This document shows, piece by piece, positions 37,006 through 45,541 of a stretch of DNA of 64,000 nt (position 1 is its first letter; every line of letters begins with the position of its first letter). Both the position numbers and the translations under genes were made by a program. Under the pieces are notes generated by a model. That model was not told the DNA's origin. It did not search any database and saw only the letters and a list, made by a program, of their open reading frames with translations. Origin of the DNA: Desulfonema magnum. GTDB taxonomy: Bacteria > Desulfobacterota > Desulfobacteria > Desulfobacterales > 4be13. Location: positions 6,035,633 to 6,099,632 of the forward strand of contig NZ_CP061800.1 in NCBI RefSeq assembly GCF_017377395.1. The letters run 5' to 3'.

Positions 37006-37129
37006 TCAGCAGACAGAGGAATATAAACGCTCATGAAAAAGCCGGGTTTTTCGCCCCTGGTTATGAAAATATTTTCAGATAAAAAACCCGGCTTTTCAAT
37101 CTGATCAGCAGACAGAGGAATATAAAATT
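36996..37129. repeat. Hairpin insert flanked by a 30-bp direct repeat
   Basis: AATCTGATCAGCAGACAGAGGAATATAAA occurs at about 36999 and again at about 37098. Between the copies a dyad AAAAAGCCGGGTTTTT / AAAAAACCCGGCTTTT encloses 28 bases. The direct repeat carries the ribosome site used by the MFS gene. The left copy plus insert also creates a 23-codon frame (MKKPGFSPLVMKIF...) at 37034. The GCCGGGTTT arm recurs in the 100-bp repeats at 9264-9660 and at 41030-41085. It may attenuate transcription into the exporter gene. Confidence 0.7.
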
Positions 37130-38431
37130 ATGGCACAGCATTCTGTGATCAGGGAGATGCGAGACTTTCTCCTCATAGGGGGAGGACAAATCGTATCTCT
37201 CATTGGTTCGGCTCTCACCGGATTTGCAATGGGAGTGTGGGTTTACGAGCAAACAGGCTCGGTTACCCGATTTTCCCTTATTTATATTAGCGCGTTGCTG
37301 CCCGCTATTCTGATTTCCCCTCTGGCCGGCGCGCTGACCGACAGGTGGAACCGCGGCCGGGTCATCATTCTCAGTGATATCGGAGCTGCGCTGAGTACGG
37401 TTGTCATAGCGATTTTATTGCTCAACAACAGACTTGAAATCTGGCACATCTGCCTGCTCAACGCACTGAATTCTGTTTTCAGAGCCTTCCAGGGGCCGGC
37501 TTTCAGCGCGGCAATAACACTTCTCGTGCCTGAACGACATCTGGGACGGGCCAACGGTATGACCCAGACGGGACGGGCCATTGCACGACTGCTATCCCCT
37601 GTGTTGGCAGGTGTGTTATTGGGAACCATAGGACTTTATGGCATCATCGTGATTGATTTCGCAACCTTTGTCATGGCACTTATCCCGCTTATATTTGTTC
37701 GGATTCCTGATGTCACCCCTGATCCTGGCAGAAAAACTGGCAAGAAATCTTTGTTTCACGAAGCAATGTACGGATGGCGATATATCACAGAGCAGTCAGG
37801 ACTGTTCGGACTGCTGATATTTTTCACAATTGCAAATTTTTTTGCAGGACTGGCCGGTGTATTATTCACCCCGCTGATACTTTCTTTTACGTCCGCCAGT
37901 GTTTTGGGAATTATCCTTTCCACCGGAAGCATAGGAATGCTTGCAGGTGGTCTGACAATGAGCATATGGGGAGGACCAAAGCGGCACATTTACGGTATAT
38001 TCAGTTCAGCTCTGGGCATCGGGTTATGTATTCTGAGCGCGGGACTGCATACTTATGCCCCGCTTTTTGCTGTGGCAGCTTTTTTCTATTATTTTGGCAT
38101 CCCCATTATCAACAGTTGCAACCACGTCATCTTTCAAAAAAAAATCCCGCCCGATGTTCAGGGAAGAGCTTTTGCCATGATAGGAGCCATTGTGGGATCA
38201 TCGCTTCCGTTGGCGTATCTTGTGGCCGGTCCGTTGGTGGATCATGTCTTTGAACCACTGATGGCTCCTGATGGTCTGTTGGCCGGAAGTATGGGGCAGC
38301 TTATCGGCACAGGTCCCGGACGAGGTATCGGTCTGATGTTTATTATCATGGGAGGATTTATCATACTGGCAACCCTTGCAGCTTATTCATTTTCCTCTCT
38401 GCGTGGGATTGAAGGTGACTCGGAAAAATGA
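37130..38431 (+). CDS. MFS-type exporter, likely for the cluster product
   Basis: 433 residues with about 12 predicted membrane helices, the MFS loop motif GALTDRWNRGRVIILSD between helices 2 and 3, and a repeat-like second half (GSIGMLAGGLTMSIWGG). It resembles BacE/macrolide-efflux-type MFS proteins often found at the end of NRPS clusters. ATG 37130 follows AGAGGAATATAAA. The gap of 125 bases from the NRPS holds a hairpin insert. Export of the lipopeptide is inferred from position. Confidence 0.85.
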   Translation: MAQHSVIREMRDFLLIGGGQIVSLIGSALTGFAMGVWVYEQTGSVTRFSLIYISALLPAILISPLAGALTDRWNRGRVIILSDIGAALSTVVIAILLLNNRLEIWHICLLNALNSVFRAFQGPAFSAAITLLVPERHLGRANGMTQTGRAIARLLSPVLAGVLLGTIGLYGIIVIDFATFVMALIPLIFVRIPDVTPDPGRKTGKKSLFHEAMYGWRYITEQSGLFGLLIFFTIANFFAGLAGVLFTPLILSFTSASVLGIILSTGSIGMLAGGLTMSIWGGPKRHIYGIFSSALGIGLCILSAGLHTYAPLFAVAAFFYYFGIPIINSCNHVIFQKKIPPDVQGRAFAMIGAIVGSSLPLAYLVAGPLVDHVFEPLMAPDGLLAGSMGQLIGTGPGRGIGLMFIIMGGFIILATLAAYSFSSLRGIEGDSEK

Positions 38432-38802
38432 CGATAAGGGATTATTTTCCTCTGAAATAAATGACCTGACAAAAACTTTTCGGTATTTTTATCCGGAGTA
38501 CGAAAATAATTTTTCTGATTATAACGGATTTTGGGGAGGCCCCGGGAACACCGCGGAACACACGGAAAAAAGACGTATGTTCCGAATTCTCGGCCGTTGA
38601 GCCTGTCGAAACGGAAACCGGTCGTTGAGCTTGTCGAAACGGGAACCGGTCGTTGAGCCTGTCGAAACGGGAACCGGTCGTTGAGCCTGTCGAAACGGGA
38701 ACCGGTCGTTGAGCCTGTCGAAACGAACTCAGGGTGCGGACAAAATCCGTTATAATCAGATTGTTGTATAAGAGCAAAAATATTCCGCCCTCCGGACTCA
38801 GC
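38432..38802. other. Intergenic region between convergent exporter and receptor genes
   Basis: Mostly occupied by the TIR element at 38514-38759. A further ATCCGGAGTACGAAAATAATTT dyad half precedes it at 38490. A 127-codon frame on the minus strand is only the translation of the tandem repeat. Confidence 0.6.
38514..38759. mobile_element. TIR element housing a 28-bp tandem array
   Basis: Ends CTGATTATAACGGATTTT (38514 onwards) and AAAATCCGTTATAATCAG (to 38759) are inverted repeats. Inside, at about 38593-38727, five copies of GTCGTTGAGCCTGTCGAAAC-type units run head to tail with period 28; one copy reads CTTGTCG. The same ends bound 49682-49901, whose interior is different. The GTTGAGCCTGTCGAA unit is a widespread bacterial short repeat. 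Confidence 0.75.
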
Positions 38803-40962
38803 TTAGAAGCTGTATCGCATTTCAACGATAAAATTTCTTTCAGGCATAGAGAGGTCCCCGGGTAATGAGCCTTTTGATGTAGAAAGAGTATAATCCTTGT
38901 CCAAAAGGTTGTAAACAGAACCTCTTATTTCAAGCCCTTTGAAAAAATCTTTTGCAATCAGGCTGGCATTGGCAACTCCGAACCCGGACATATCTTCCCG
39001 ATCATCGCCCGACTGTCTTTTAAAGTCGTCCTTAAAATAAAAATCCGTGTAAAGATTAAAATGATCGGATAATCGGATATTTGCCATCACTGTTCCCTTA
39101 TGTTTCGGAATAGACGGAGACCGTTCTTTTGTATCAGTATTTTCAGCGTCCTGATATGTGTAATTCATGGCAAGATATGTTCCCCTTCCGAAATCATATT
39201 TCAGTTCAACCTCAGCACCGCGGGAACGTAACTCATCAGAATTTTGGAAAACAAAGCGGCCATCATCAAGTTTGGCAGCCCTGATGCTGTCTTCTATTAT
39301 ATTCCAAAATCCGGTCAGCCTGCTGCTGAATCCTCCCACTACAGTACCGAAACTCACCTCATAAGTATCAATGGTTTCAGGATCCAGATCAGAATTTCCC
39401 CATATAGCCGGGTTATTCTGGCTGTAGAGCTCATGAAATGAGGGTGCGCGGAAGGCCCGTCCGTAAAGCAGCTTCATATCCAAGCCTTTTATAATCTCCC
39501 AGACCAGCCCCACCCGTGGGTTAAAGCTGTCCCCGAAATCGCTGTAGTCATCATACCTGCCCCCGATGCTCAGACGAAAATTATCTGTAATATCCCACAA
39601 CCACTGCCCAAAGACCGCTGAGAACTCTCTGTCAGCATTCCGGTTCATGTTCTGTTCTTCAGTGAGATCACGTACCGATGACAGGGGAATAAGAATATCG
39701 GGGTTGTCCATATCATATAAAAAATTTGCAAAATACCTGACATCATACTGTTTCATTTTTTCATAAGTCCCCCCGAACACAATGGTATGGGTTTCTCTCG
39801 GCTGATACGTCACCTGGGTTTCAAATCCTGTCCGGTTGTTCTTGTTCGAAGGCTTGGCGATTATTCCGTCTTCTGACAGAAAAGCGGGACCCTCGGGCGT
39901 CATCATTGGTGAATTGGGATAAAGAGAAAAATCCGGAGTGTAGCGATGGTGATTTCTGTAAATTTTTCCGAAAAACCGGACATTTTCCCATATATCATGT
40001 TCATAACTCAGGTTCATATAATAGCCCAGGGGATCGTTCACAGATTTTTCATTCAGGGAACCAAGCGGTGTCACAGGTGGTATCCGCTCTCTTCTGATGT
40101 ATCTTCCGTCGAATTTGAAGCCTTTGTATTTTAACATCAGAGAAACATCATATTTTTTATTAGAGTTTTTGCCCTTTCCCGGGGCCAGAGAGGTATGTGT
40201 GCCGAAGATATTGTCAGCCGCAGTCTGGGAGTCCTGTCCGATATAAGGCTCATAACCGTCGGTGTCCAGATAGTTGAAATTAAACGCTATGCCCATCTCA
40301 TCCCTGGCTTTGCCGAACAGGAAGTTACATTGCCGGGTGTCGTAACTCCCGCCGCCTGCTGTTATCTGAACGCCGTCAATATCTTCCGGTTCTTTCGTGA
40401 TCACGTTGATAACCCCTGAAAATGCGTTCGCGCCATACATGGCAGAACCGGGACCTCTGATCACTTCGATTCTCCTGATGTTATCCACTGTGAGGGTATC
40501 ATAGGTCCAGGTTGCTCCGCCAAAAAAACTATCATTCACCGGATGGCTGTTCACCATGATGAGAATATCCTGTCCTGTTGCCTTCATAAGTCCTCTGGAA
40601 TCTATTCTGTAAAATCCTTCAGAATAAAAGTAAGAAGACATTCCCGGAACCGTCCGCAACACATCCATCAGATGCCTTGCGCCCATCTGCCGGATTTGTT
40701 TCTCAGTTATGACGGTAATGGAGGCAGCAGATTTTCTGATATCCTCCTTCACCCTTGATGCGGTGATAACAAAAGTGGCTTCGGCCTCTTCTTTAAGCCA
40801 TTGAAATTCCTTATCAATTTCAGTTTCAACACTTTCTGATTCTGATGCCGGGCCATCTCCCTGTTGGCCCGGCCAGGGCTGGGAAAACAACTGGCTGGTA
40901 TTAATAAAGGTAAAAAACAACACAATGAAAATTTGAATCACTGCTTTCATGGTCCTCATCAT
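38803..40962 (-). CDS. TonB-dependent outer-membrane receptor
   Basis: 719 residues. Signal peptide MMRTMKAVIQIFIVLFFTFI..., a spacer with ATFVITASRVKEDIRKSAAS, a plug domain with ITEKQIRQMGARHLMDVLRT and EVIRGPGSAMYGANAFSGVINVIT, then a beta-barrel ending in MRYSF with the C-terminal Phe needed for Bam insertion. ATG follows AAGGAGGAAAA. RGPGSAMYGANAF and the plug are those of the BtuB/CirA-like group; the ligand cannot be read from sequence. Two periplasmic binding proteins lie upstream in the same orientation. No TonB, ExbB or ExbD is in the window. Confidence 0.93.
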   Translation of the reverse strand: MMRTMKAVIQIFIVLFFTFINTSQLFSQPWPGQQGDGPASESESVETEIDKEFQWLKEEAEATFVITASRVKEDIRKSAASITVITEKQIRQMGARHLMDVLRTVPGMSSYFYSEGFYRIDSRGLMKATGQDILIMVNSHPVNDSFFGGATWTYDTLTVDNIRRIEVIRGPGSAMYGANAFSGVINVITKEPEDIDGVQITAGGGSYDTRQCNFLFGKARDEMGIAFNFNYLDTDGYEPYIGQDSQTAADNIFGTHTSLAPGKGKNSNKKYDVSLMLKYKGFKFDGRYIRRERIPPVTPLGSLNEKSVNDPLGYYMNLSYEHDIWENVRFFGKIYRNHHRYTPDFSLYPNSPMMTPEGPAFLSEDGIIAKPSNKNNRTGFETQVTYQPRETHTIVFGGTYEKMKQYDVRYFANFLYDMDNPDILIPLSSVRDLTEEQNMNRNADREFSAVFGQWLWDITDNFRLSIGGRYDDYSDFGDSFNPRVGLVWEIIKGLDMKLLYGRAFRAPSFHELYSQNNPAIWGNSDLDPETIDTYEVSFGTVVGGFSSRLTGFWNIIEDSIRAAKLDDGRFVFQNSDELRSRGAEVELKYDFGRGTYLAMNYTYQDAENTDTKERSPSIPKHKGTVMANIRLSDHFNLYTDFYFKDDFKRQSGDDREDMSGFGVANASLIAKDFFKGLEIRGSVYNLLDKDYTLSTSKGSLPGDLSMPERNFIVEMRYSF

Positions 40963-41177
40963 TTTTCCTCCTTTTTAAGTATCCGATCAAAAGTTTTTTA
41001 TACATCTTTTTTTTCTGTGAACAGCGGAGAAAACCGGCTTTTTTCCGTCACGGGCGGCGGATCGTTCCGGTAAAAAAAGCCGGGTTTCTTCCCCGGGAAG
41101 ATATCGAAAACTTATGGTTAGGTACTTAATTTGAAACTCGAAACTTGAAACTGGGAGTCGGAGTTTTGAGCTTTAAG
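40963..41177. repeat. Gap with a GCCGGGTTT hairpin
   Basis: A dyad AACCGGCTTTTTTCC (41030) and GGTAAAAAAAGCCGGGTT (41067) belongs to the family in the 9264-9660 units and at 37037-37095. It is followed at 41128-41160 by a GAAACTCGAAACTTGAAACT microrepeat. Whether the receptor shares a transcript with the upstream genes is open because of this hairpin. Confidence 0.55.
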
Positions 41178-42170
41178 TTATTTAATAATGTTATTGATCA
41201 ATCCCAGGGCATTTTTATTGTATTTCAGACCATAGGCCTTTACCTTTTTTAAGTTCAGGATAATGTGCGATCCTGCGGGAAACTGCACTTTTTCGTCAAT
41301 TTTTTCTCCGGCAAGTATTCCCATGACAATGTTTGCTGCCTGTCGGCCAATTGTGGGGGTGTCAACAGAAACAGTCAGCACTGCCCCGCTTTTGGCAAAC
41401 GCGTCATGGTAAGAAAAAACAGGCGTTTTATTTGTGTCACATTTCTTTAATATTTCAAATAAATATTTCTTTTCAGATATGACCAGGGGATCAGAAATCA
41501 GCCAGATGGCATCTGCCTCAGACAGCAACTGCCTCAGAGCGGGCATCACTGATGCTTTGTCAGATACCGCACTGCCGATAATCTCAATTCCCAGTTCGCT
41601 GGCCTGCTCCCTGGATTTTTCAAACCACTGAGAGGTATATTGCTGGCTGTACAACATGCCGATTTTTTTTATATCAGGAAATACAGAACGAAACATGAAG
41701 ATTGGCATTCTCGCGTGAAGTTCGTTGGATACACCGTAAACCTTCTGAGATAAGGAGGGCAACCGAAGCCAGTTGATGATTGAGGAAAACACAATATCTT
41801 TTTCATTGAAATATTTGCCTGCAAAAGAATATGCCTTGCCTCCGATACAGTAAACAAGATCGGCGTTATAGGATAACAGTTTGATAATATCATAATTTTC
41901 TTTTTTATCCCCCAGATCAATTTCCAATACGGGACATGATACTGTTTTCCTGAATTCTTCCTGAACCACACTGTATTTTTCCACCTCGGCATTGGAATTG
42001 ATCAACAGAATTTTAGGGTTCTGAATTTTCTGAGGGGGCGGCACTTCGGTATTCAGCGCGATTTCAGGCTGCGCACATGAGAACAGTACACCGGAAACAA
42101 AAAGGGAAAAAAAGAAAAAAAATAACCCTCTGAGAAGACTTGTCTTTTTATTACTTTTGATTGTTTTCAC
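41178..42170 (-). CDS. ABC-type substrate-binding lipoprotein (ABC_sub_bind family)
   Basis: 330 residues. The start is GTG 42168-42170, overlapping the upstream stop as GTGA. A lipoprotein signal ends in the lipobox VLFSCAQ (Cys about 32). The periplasmic part shows two lobes with NPKILLINSNAEVEKY, ADLVYCIGGKAYSF, KKIGMLYSQQYTSQWFEK, ADAIWLISDPLVISE and TPVFSYHDAFAKSGAVLTVSVD, the pattern of the family that includes tryptophan-binding TrpX. No permease or ATPase is adjacent, so it may act as a sensor or feed a distant transporter. Confidence 0.82.
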   Translation of the reverse strand: MKTIKSNKKTSLLRGLFFFFFSLFVSGVLFSCAQPEIALNTEVPPPQKIQNPKILLINSNAEVEKYSVVQEEFRKTVSCPVLEIDLGDKKENYDIIKLLSYNADLVYCIGGKAYSFAGKYFNEKDIVFSSIINWLRLPSLSQKVYGVSNELHARMPIFMFRSVFPDIKKIGMLYSQQYTSQWFEKSREQASELGIEIIGSAVSDKASVMPALRQLLSEADAIWLISDPLVISEKKYLFEILKKCDTNKTPVFSYHDAFAKSGAVLTVSVDTPTIGRQAANIVMGILAGEKIDEKVQFPAGSHIILNLKKVKAYGLKYNKNALGLINNIIK

Positions 42171-43042
42171 TTTAAGCCCTCCAGTTTCGAAATATCCGAA
42201 GGATCAACTGGTTTCCAGCCGTCCAGATCGAGCATTTTTATGATGTTTATTCCATCCGGGTCCCCTGGCATGTTTTTAATGATTTTAATTAGCTTTTTAG
42301 CGTCTTTGGTAAAATTTTCAGGCGCAGCCACTATCAGCAGGAGAGATTCTTTTCCTTCTGCCAATATTCTCATCTTTTCGTAAAGCTTGGGGTCCGTCAT
42401 TTTTAAATTATCAGCCGCATTTTCTGTGGTCAGCGCACATTTTGACATTTTAAACCCCACGGACATCAGGGCATCAATATCTTTGGGAACCGTCAGCACC
42501 CTGACCGAATCAGCCAGCTTTTTATTTTTGATCATTTCTGTAAGCACGCTTCTGGTATGGGCTTCATTACTGGCAGACGCCACAGGACCTTTCATCGCTG
42601 TTTTCAGGTTGGCATATTTTGCACTGCTCATCAGAATTCTTTTCTGATATTTTTTGTTATTCCGTATGCCCACAAGACATGGTTTAAGAGAATATTCCTT
42701 ATATATTTTACTGTAATGCCAACTGGACAGAAACAGAAGACAGTTTTTTTTATCTCTGATATGCTGTTCAAAAGCTTTCCTGTCGTTGAAAGGCTGAATT
42801 TTATAGCTGCCTGACTTGGAAAGGTAGGAATCGAATTCCATTTTTAATGATTTAAAGTTATTGATATTGGTCTCAGAACTGTAAAAAAAGATCATTATCT
42901 TTTCTGACTTTGCGGATATCGAAGGCATCGTGTAAAAGATCACAACACAGCAAAAAACAAACATTGTCAGCAGAATACGCTTTACAGCTTTAAACCGCGA
43001 GGTATCCCCCAATTTCGCCATCTGATATAAAATATTTTTCAT
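42167..43042 (-). CDS. Periplasmic phosphonate-binding-like protein (PhnD-type fold)
   Basis: 291 residues from ATG 43042, which follows CGGAGAACCT; a longer frame to 43060 lacks a ribosome site. One N-terminal hydrophobic segment (ILLTMFVFCCVVIFYTMPSI) is a signal peptide or anchor. The rest includes YSLKPCLVGIRNNKKYQKRIL, MKGPVASASNEAHTRSVLTEM and VGFKMSKCALTTENAADNLK, resembling the PhnD/phosphate-ABC periplasmic family. It is translationally coupled to the lipoprotein gene and precedes a TonB receptor, so the three may serve one uptake or sensing system. Confidence 0.65.
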   Translation of the reverse strand: MKNILYQMAKLGDTSRFKAVKRILLTMFVFCCVVIFYTMPSISAKSEKIMIFFYSSETNINNFKSLKMEFDSYLSKSGSYKIQPFNDRKAFEQHIRDKKNCLLFLSSWHYSKIYKEYSLKPCLVGIRNNKKYQKRILMSSAKYANLKTAMKGPVASASNEAHTRSVLTEMIKNKKLADSVRVLTVPKDIDALMSVGFKMSKCALTTENAADNLKMTDPKLYEKMRILAEGKESLLLIVAAPENFTKDAKKLIKIIKNMPGDPDGINIIKMLDLDGWKPVDPSDISKLEGLK

Positions 43043-43284
43043 AGGTTCTCCGTCAGTCAAAATCGTAAGATATCTGTATCTGCCAAGTCCATATTAAACA
43101 TATCCGGCAGATCGAAAATTCCCCCCTTGAGAGAGAGCAGGGGGTTCTGACCGGATGAAAGCCCGAAGCTACAGAATCCGCCCTTCTCCCCCACGGCTTT
43201 GTCATAAAAATAAGTAAAAAAATTAACAGGTTATAAAAAACAAGATTTGAGCCGGCACCTAAATTCATAATATTCTGATAATCC

Positions 43285-43443
43285 GTAAAATTCGATAATC
43301 AAGTTTTTTTTCTGTCATTCCTGCGAAAGCAGGAATCCACAGCTTCCGGAAGCGCTGCATCAGCCAAAAATGGATTCCTGCTTTCGCAGGAATGACAAGC
43401 TTTTTGTTCGAATCGGGTCAAAAAATTTGATCATCGAGTAAAA
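43285..43443. mobile_element. MITE-like TIR element with CATTCCTGCGAAAGCAGGAATCC dyad, copy 1
   Basis: The ends TCGATAATCAAGTTTTT and AATTTGATCATCGAG are imperfect inverted repeats. Inside, CTGTCATTCCTGCGAAAGCA (43313 onwards) and its complement (to 43399) form a second dyad. Copies 2 and 3 lie at 60317-60458 and 60622-60768. No transposase inside. Confidence 0.7.
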
Positions 43444-43767
43444 AAAATATTGATCCATAAAATGAATCTGATTTTTTAAATACCGCCTATCCGACCGTCT
43501 TCTGTAATTTCACAGCCGAAAGTCAGAGTTGGTATTTTTTTAACTACCTGAGATTATATTTTATATTTTTATGGTAAAATTGTAGAGGGAATCCGATTCG
43601 GACATCTTAAATTTTTTAAATTTATTAATATTGTCATATTTTGTAATAAAAATCCAGCATTATTTGCAGAGAAATGTCAGTGATGTGTCCCTGCGCTCTT
43701 TCCTTTCGGTCCCATGCGAAGCATCACTTCGATTTTGCCGGACTTTGCCGGACGGGGTTTCTCTTTG

Positions 43768-43930
43768 TCGGACGGGGTTTGCAACCCATATGCATCAAGC
43801 TAAGGATTTTTATGATTCCGGAACCCCCGAAAATCAAGGTTTTGCGTTTCGGCTGCCATTCAGTCGGAGCCAACAAAATCAGTATGTTATCTTCTTAGCT
43901 TGATGCGTATGGGTTTGCAACCCCGTCCGG
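43768..43930. repeat. Inverted repeat element with 34-bp ends
   Basis: CGGACGGGGTTTGCAACCCA plus TATGCATCAAGCT at 43769-43801 pairs with the complement at 43897-43930 (three mismatches). A shorter extra copy GGACGGGGTTTCTC precedes at 43750. A half-element occurs at 17246-17275 upstream of the PKS. Confidence 0.65.
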
Positions 43931-44002
43931 CAAACAGTCTTACACCATTAAGTTAAGCTGAAAAGTCGCCCTTTGAAGGGAGGCAGAAGGGGAAACAAGA
44001 AA

Positions 44003-45541
44003 TTATTTTTTTGGATAACTTTTGCGCCGCCGGGCAATGCCTTCATCCACTGTTTTGCGGGCAATGACTTCATACAATACGGCCTCGGTGTTCCCCTGCT
44101 TACGCAGCACCCGCCCCAGACGCTGGACATATTCACGGGCACCGGCATTCCCCCCCAGCACCACCGCAATTTTGGCCGCTGGCACATCAATCCCCTCGTT
44201 CAGAACCCTGGTGGTGACAACGGCCTGACAAATTCCTGCCCGGAAATTATCCAAAACGGATTTTCGTTCCGCGGCTTTGGTCTGATGAGTGATGGCCGGA
44301 ATGAGATGACCCCGGGAAATGCGATAAGCAAAACGATTATGGGCAGTAAAAATAATCATTTGCTGAGTGCGATGCTCCCGGAGCAGCTGATCAAGAATAT
44401 CAAGTTTTGCCCGGGCCTGATGGACAATTTCTTTTAATTTTAACTCAGCCACCTTGGCCCTGCGGGCCTGGGCATCATAAGCGCTGCGGCGGGTAAATTC
44501 ATCCCACCAGCCCGGGCCGTAACGGGCAGGCAAACGGGCTTCCCGCACATATCCCATATAAATTTCATGGGCCGCGTCATACACTGCCTGCTCATCTTCG
44601 TACAAACTGACCCGGATACGCTGGGTGCGATATTCCGCGAGTTGTTTCCCCGTGAGTTCGTCAATGAATTTGCGATAAAGCACCGGCCCGACGATTTCAT
44701 CCAGCAAAGCCGAGGAATCAGATCCTGAGCCAAATCGGGCCTGGGGTTCATGAACACCGTCTGATCTGCCTGAATTCTTAAAGCCCCTCTCCGCTTCGGG
44801 ATAAGTCGCGGTCAGTCCGAGACGAAAAGGCGCGGCACACATCAGCGCGATTTCATGCCATGAGGGCGCGGGCAGATGATGAATTTCATCAAAAATGAGC
44901 AGCTTGAACTTGTCCCCTAACATGTCAGCGTTTGCCCACGCGCTGTGATATGTGGTCACGGTCAGGGGACGAATCTCTTTTTCCAAACCATACCACACGC
45001 CGATGGTCCCCGCGCTGTCCCCAAAAGCATTTTCCAGACAAGCGTACCATTGATGAAGCAGATCAATTGTCGGCACAATCACAAGGGTGCTGACTTCTGT
45101 CTGAGCCACCGCCTTTAACGCCACAAGTGTCTTACCGGCACCCGTAGGCAGTATAACACTGCCACGGCACCCGTCTCCCAGCCAGGTGTTCAGGGCTTCA
45201 TTCTGATAAGCATGCGGTGTTCGGTCATTGCGGAAACAAAGCGTTAATTTTTGCCACCGGGGAATAATGTCGCGGATGCCCTGTTCTCTGAACCAGGCAC
45301 GGACGGCACGATAATGAAAGGCAGGACATCGCCATTTGCCCTGATGCCAGCGAAAAGGCTCAGGCGGACTGACATGACGGGGCACATTGTCAAGGACGAT
45401 TGTGCCTCCGTCAAAACGGGCCCGGGGGGAAGATTCAATCGGCAAGGCGTGTTGTCCCGCGTCTTCGGCGTATGATCTCCCCGGGGAGAGCTTTCGGGTC
45501 TTTTCCCGTATCCGGGTTATCTGATCGTGACAACCGGGCAT
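44003..45541 (-). CDS. XPB-like SF2 DNA helicase
   Basis: 512 residues. Motif I LPTGAGKT (131-138), motif II IFDEIHHLP (DEIH at 218-221), motif III LGLTATYPE, a second RecA lobe with IIFTAHNRFAY, TRVLNEGIDVPAAKIAVVLG and arginine-finger motif QRLGRVLRK. It is of the XPB/Rad25 type, ATP-dependent DNA unwinding or repair. Between TATYPE and LDEIVGP lies a Ser/Gly-rich stretch (GRSDGVHEPQARFGSGSDSS). The start is uncertain: ATG 45541 lies inside the upstream usp gene and has no clear ribosome site, while conserved sequence begins at about residue 40. Confidence 0.82.
   Translation of the reverse strand: MPGCHDQITRIREKTRKLSPGRSYAEDAGQHALPIESSPRARFDGGTIVLDNVPRHVSPPEPFRWHQGKWRCPAFHYRAVRAWFREQGIRDIIPRWQKLTLCFRNDRTPHAYQNEALNTWLGDGCRGSVILPTGAGKTLVALKAVAQTEVSTLVIVPTIDLLHQWYACLENAFGDSAGTIGVWYGLEKEIRPLTVTTYHSAWANADMLGDKFKLLIFDEIHHLPAPSWHEIALMCAAPFRLGLTATYPEAERGFKNSGRSDGVHEPQARFGSGSDSSALLDEIVGPVLYRKFIDELTGKQLAEYRTQRIRVSLYEDEQAVYDAAHEIYMGYVREARLPARYGPGWWDEFTRRSAYDAQARRAKVAELKLKEIVHQARAKLDILDQLLREHRTQQMIIFTAHNRFAYRISRGHLIPAITHQTKAAERKSVLDNFRAGICQAVVTTRVLNEGIDVPAAKIAVVLGGNAGAREYVQRLGRVLRKQGNTEAVLYEVIARKTVDEGIARRRKSYPKK

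Larger units (their letters stand above)
43043..44002. other. Repeat-filled intergenic region
   Basis: Contains the TIR element at 43285-43443 and the inverted-repeat element at 43768-43930 (separate entries), plus a CGGCAGATCGAAAATTC half-end at 43104. Frames of 70-90 codons at 43631-43903 translate the repeats and are not called. Confidence 0.55.

Noticed and set aside
38442..38825. 127-codon minus-strand frame rich in TGSTTGSRFDRLND-like repeats
   Set aside because: It is the translated 28-bp tandem array inside a TIR element.
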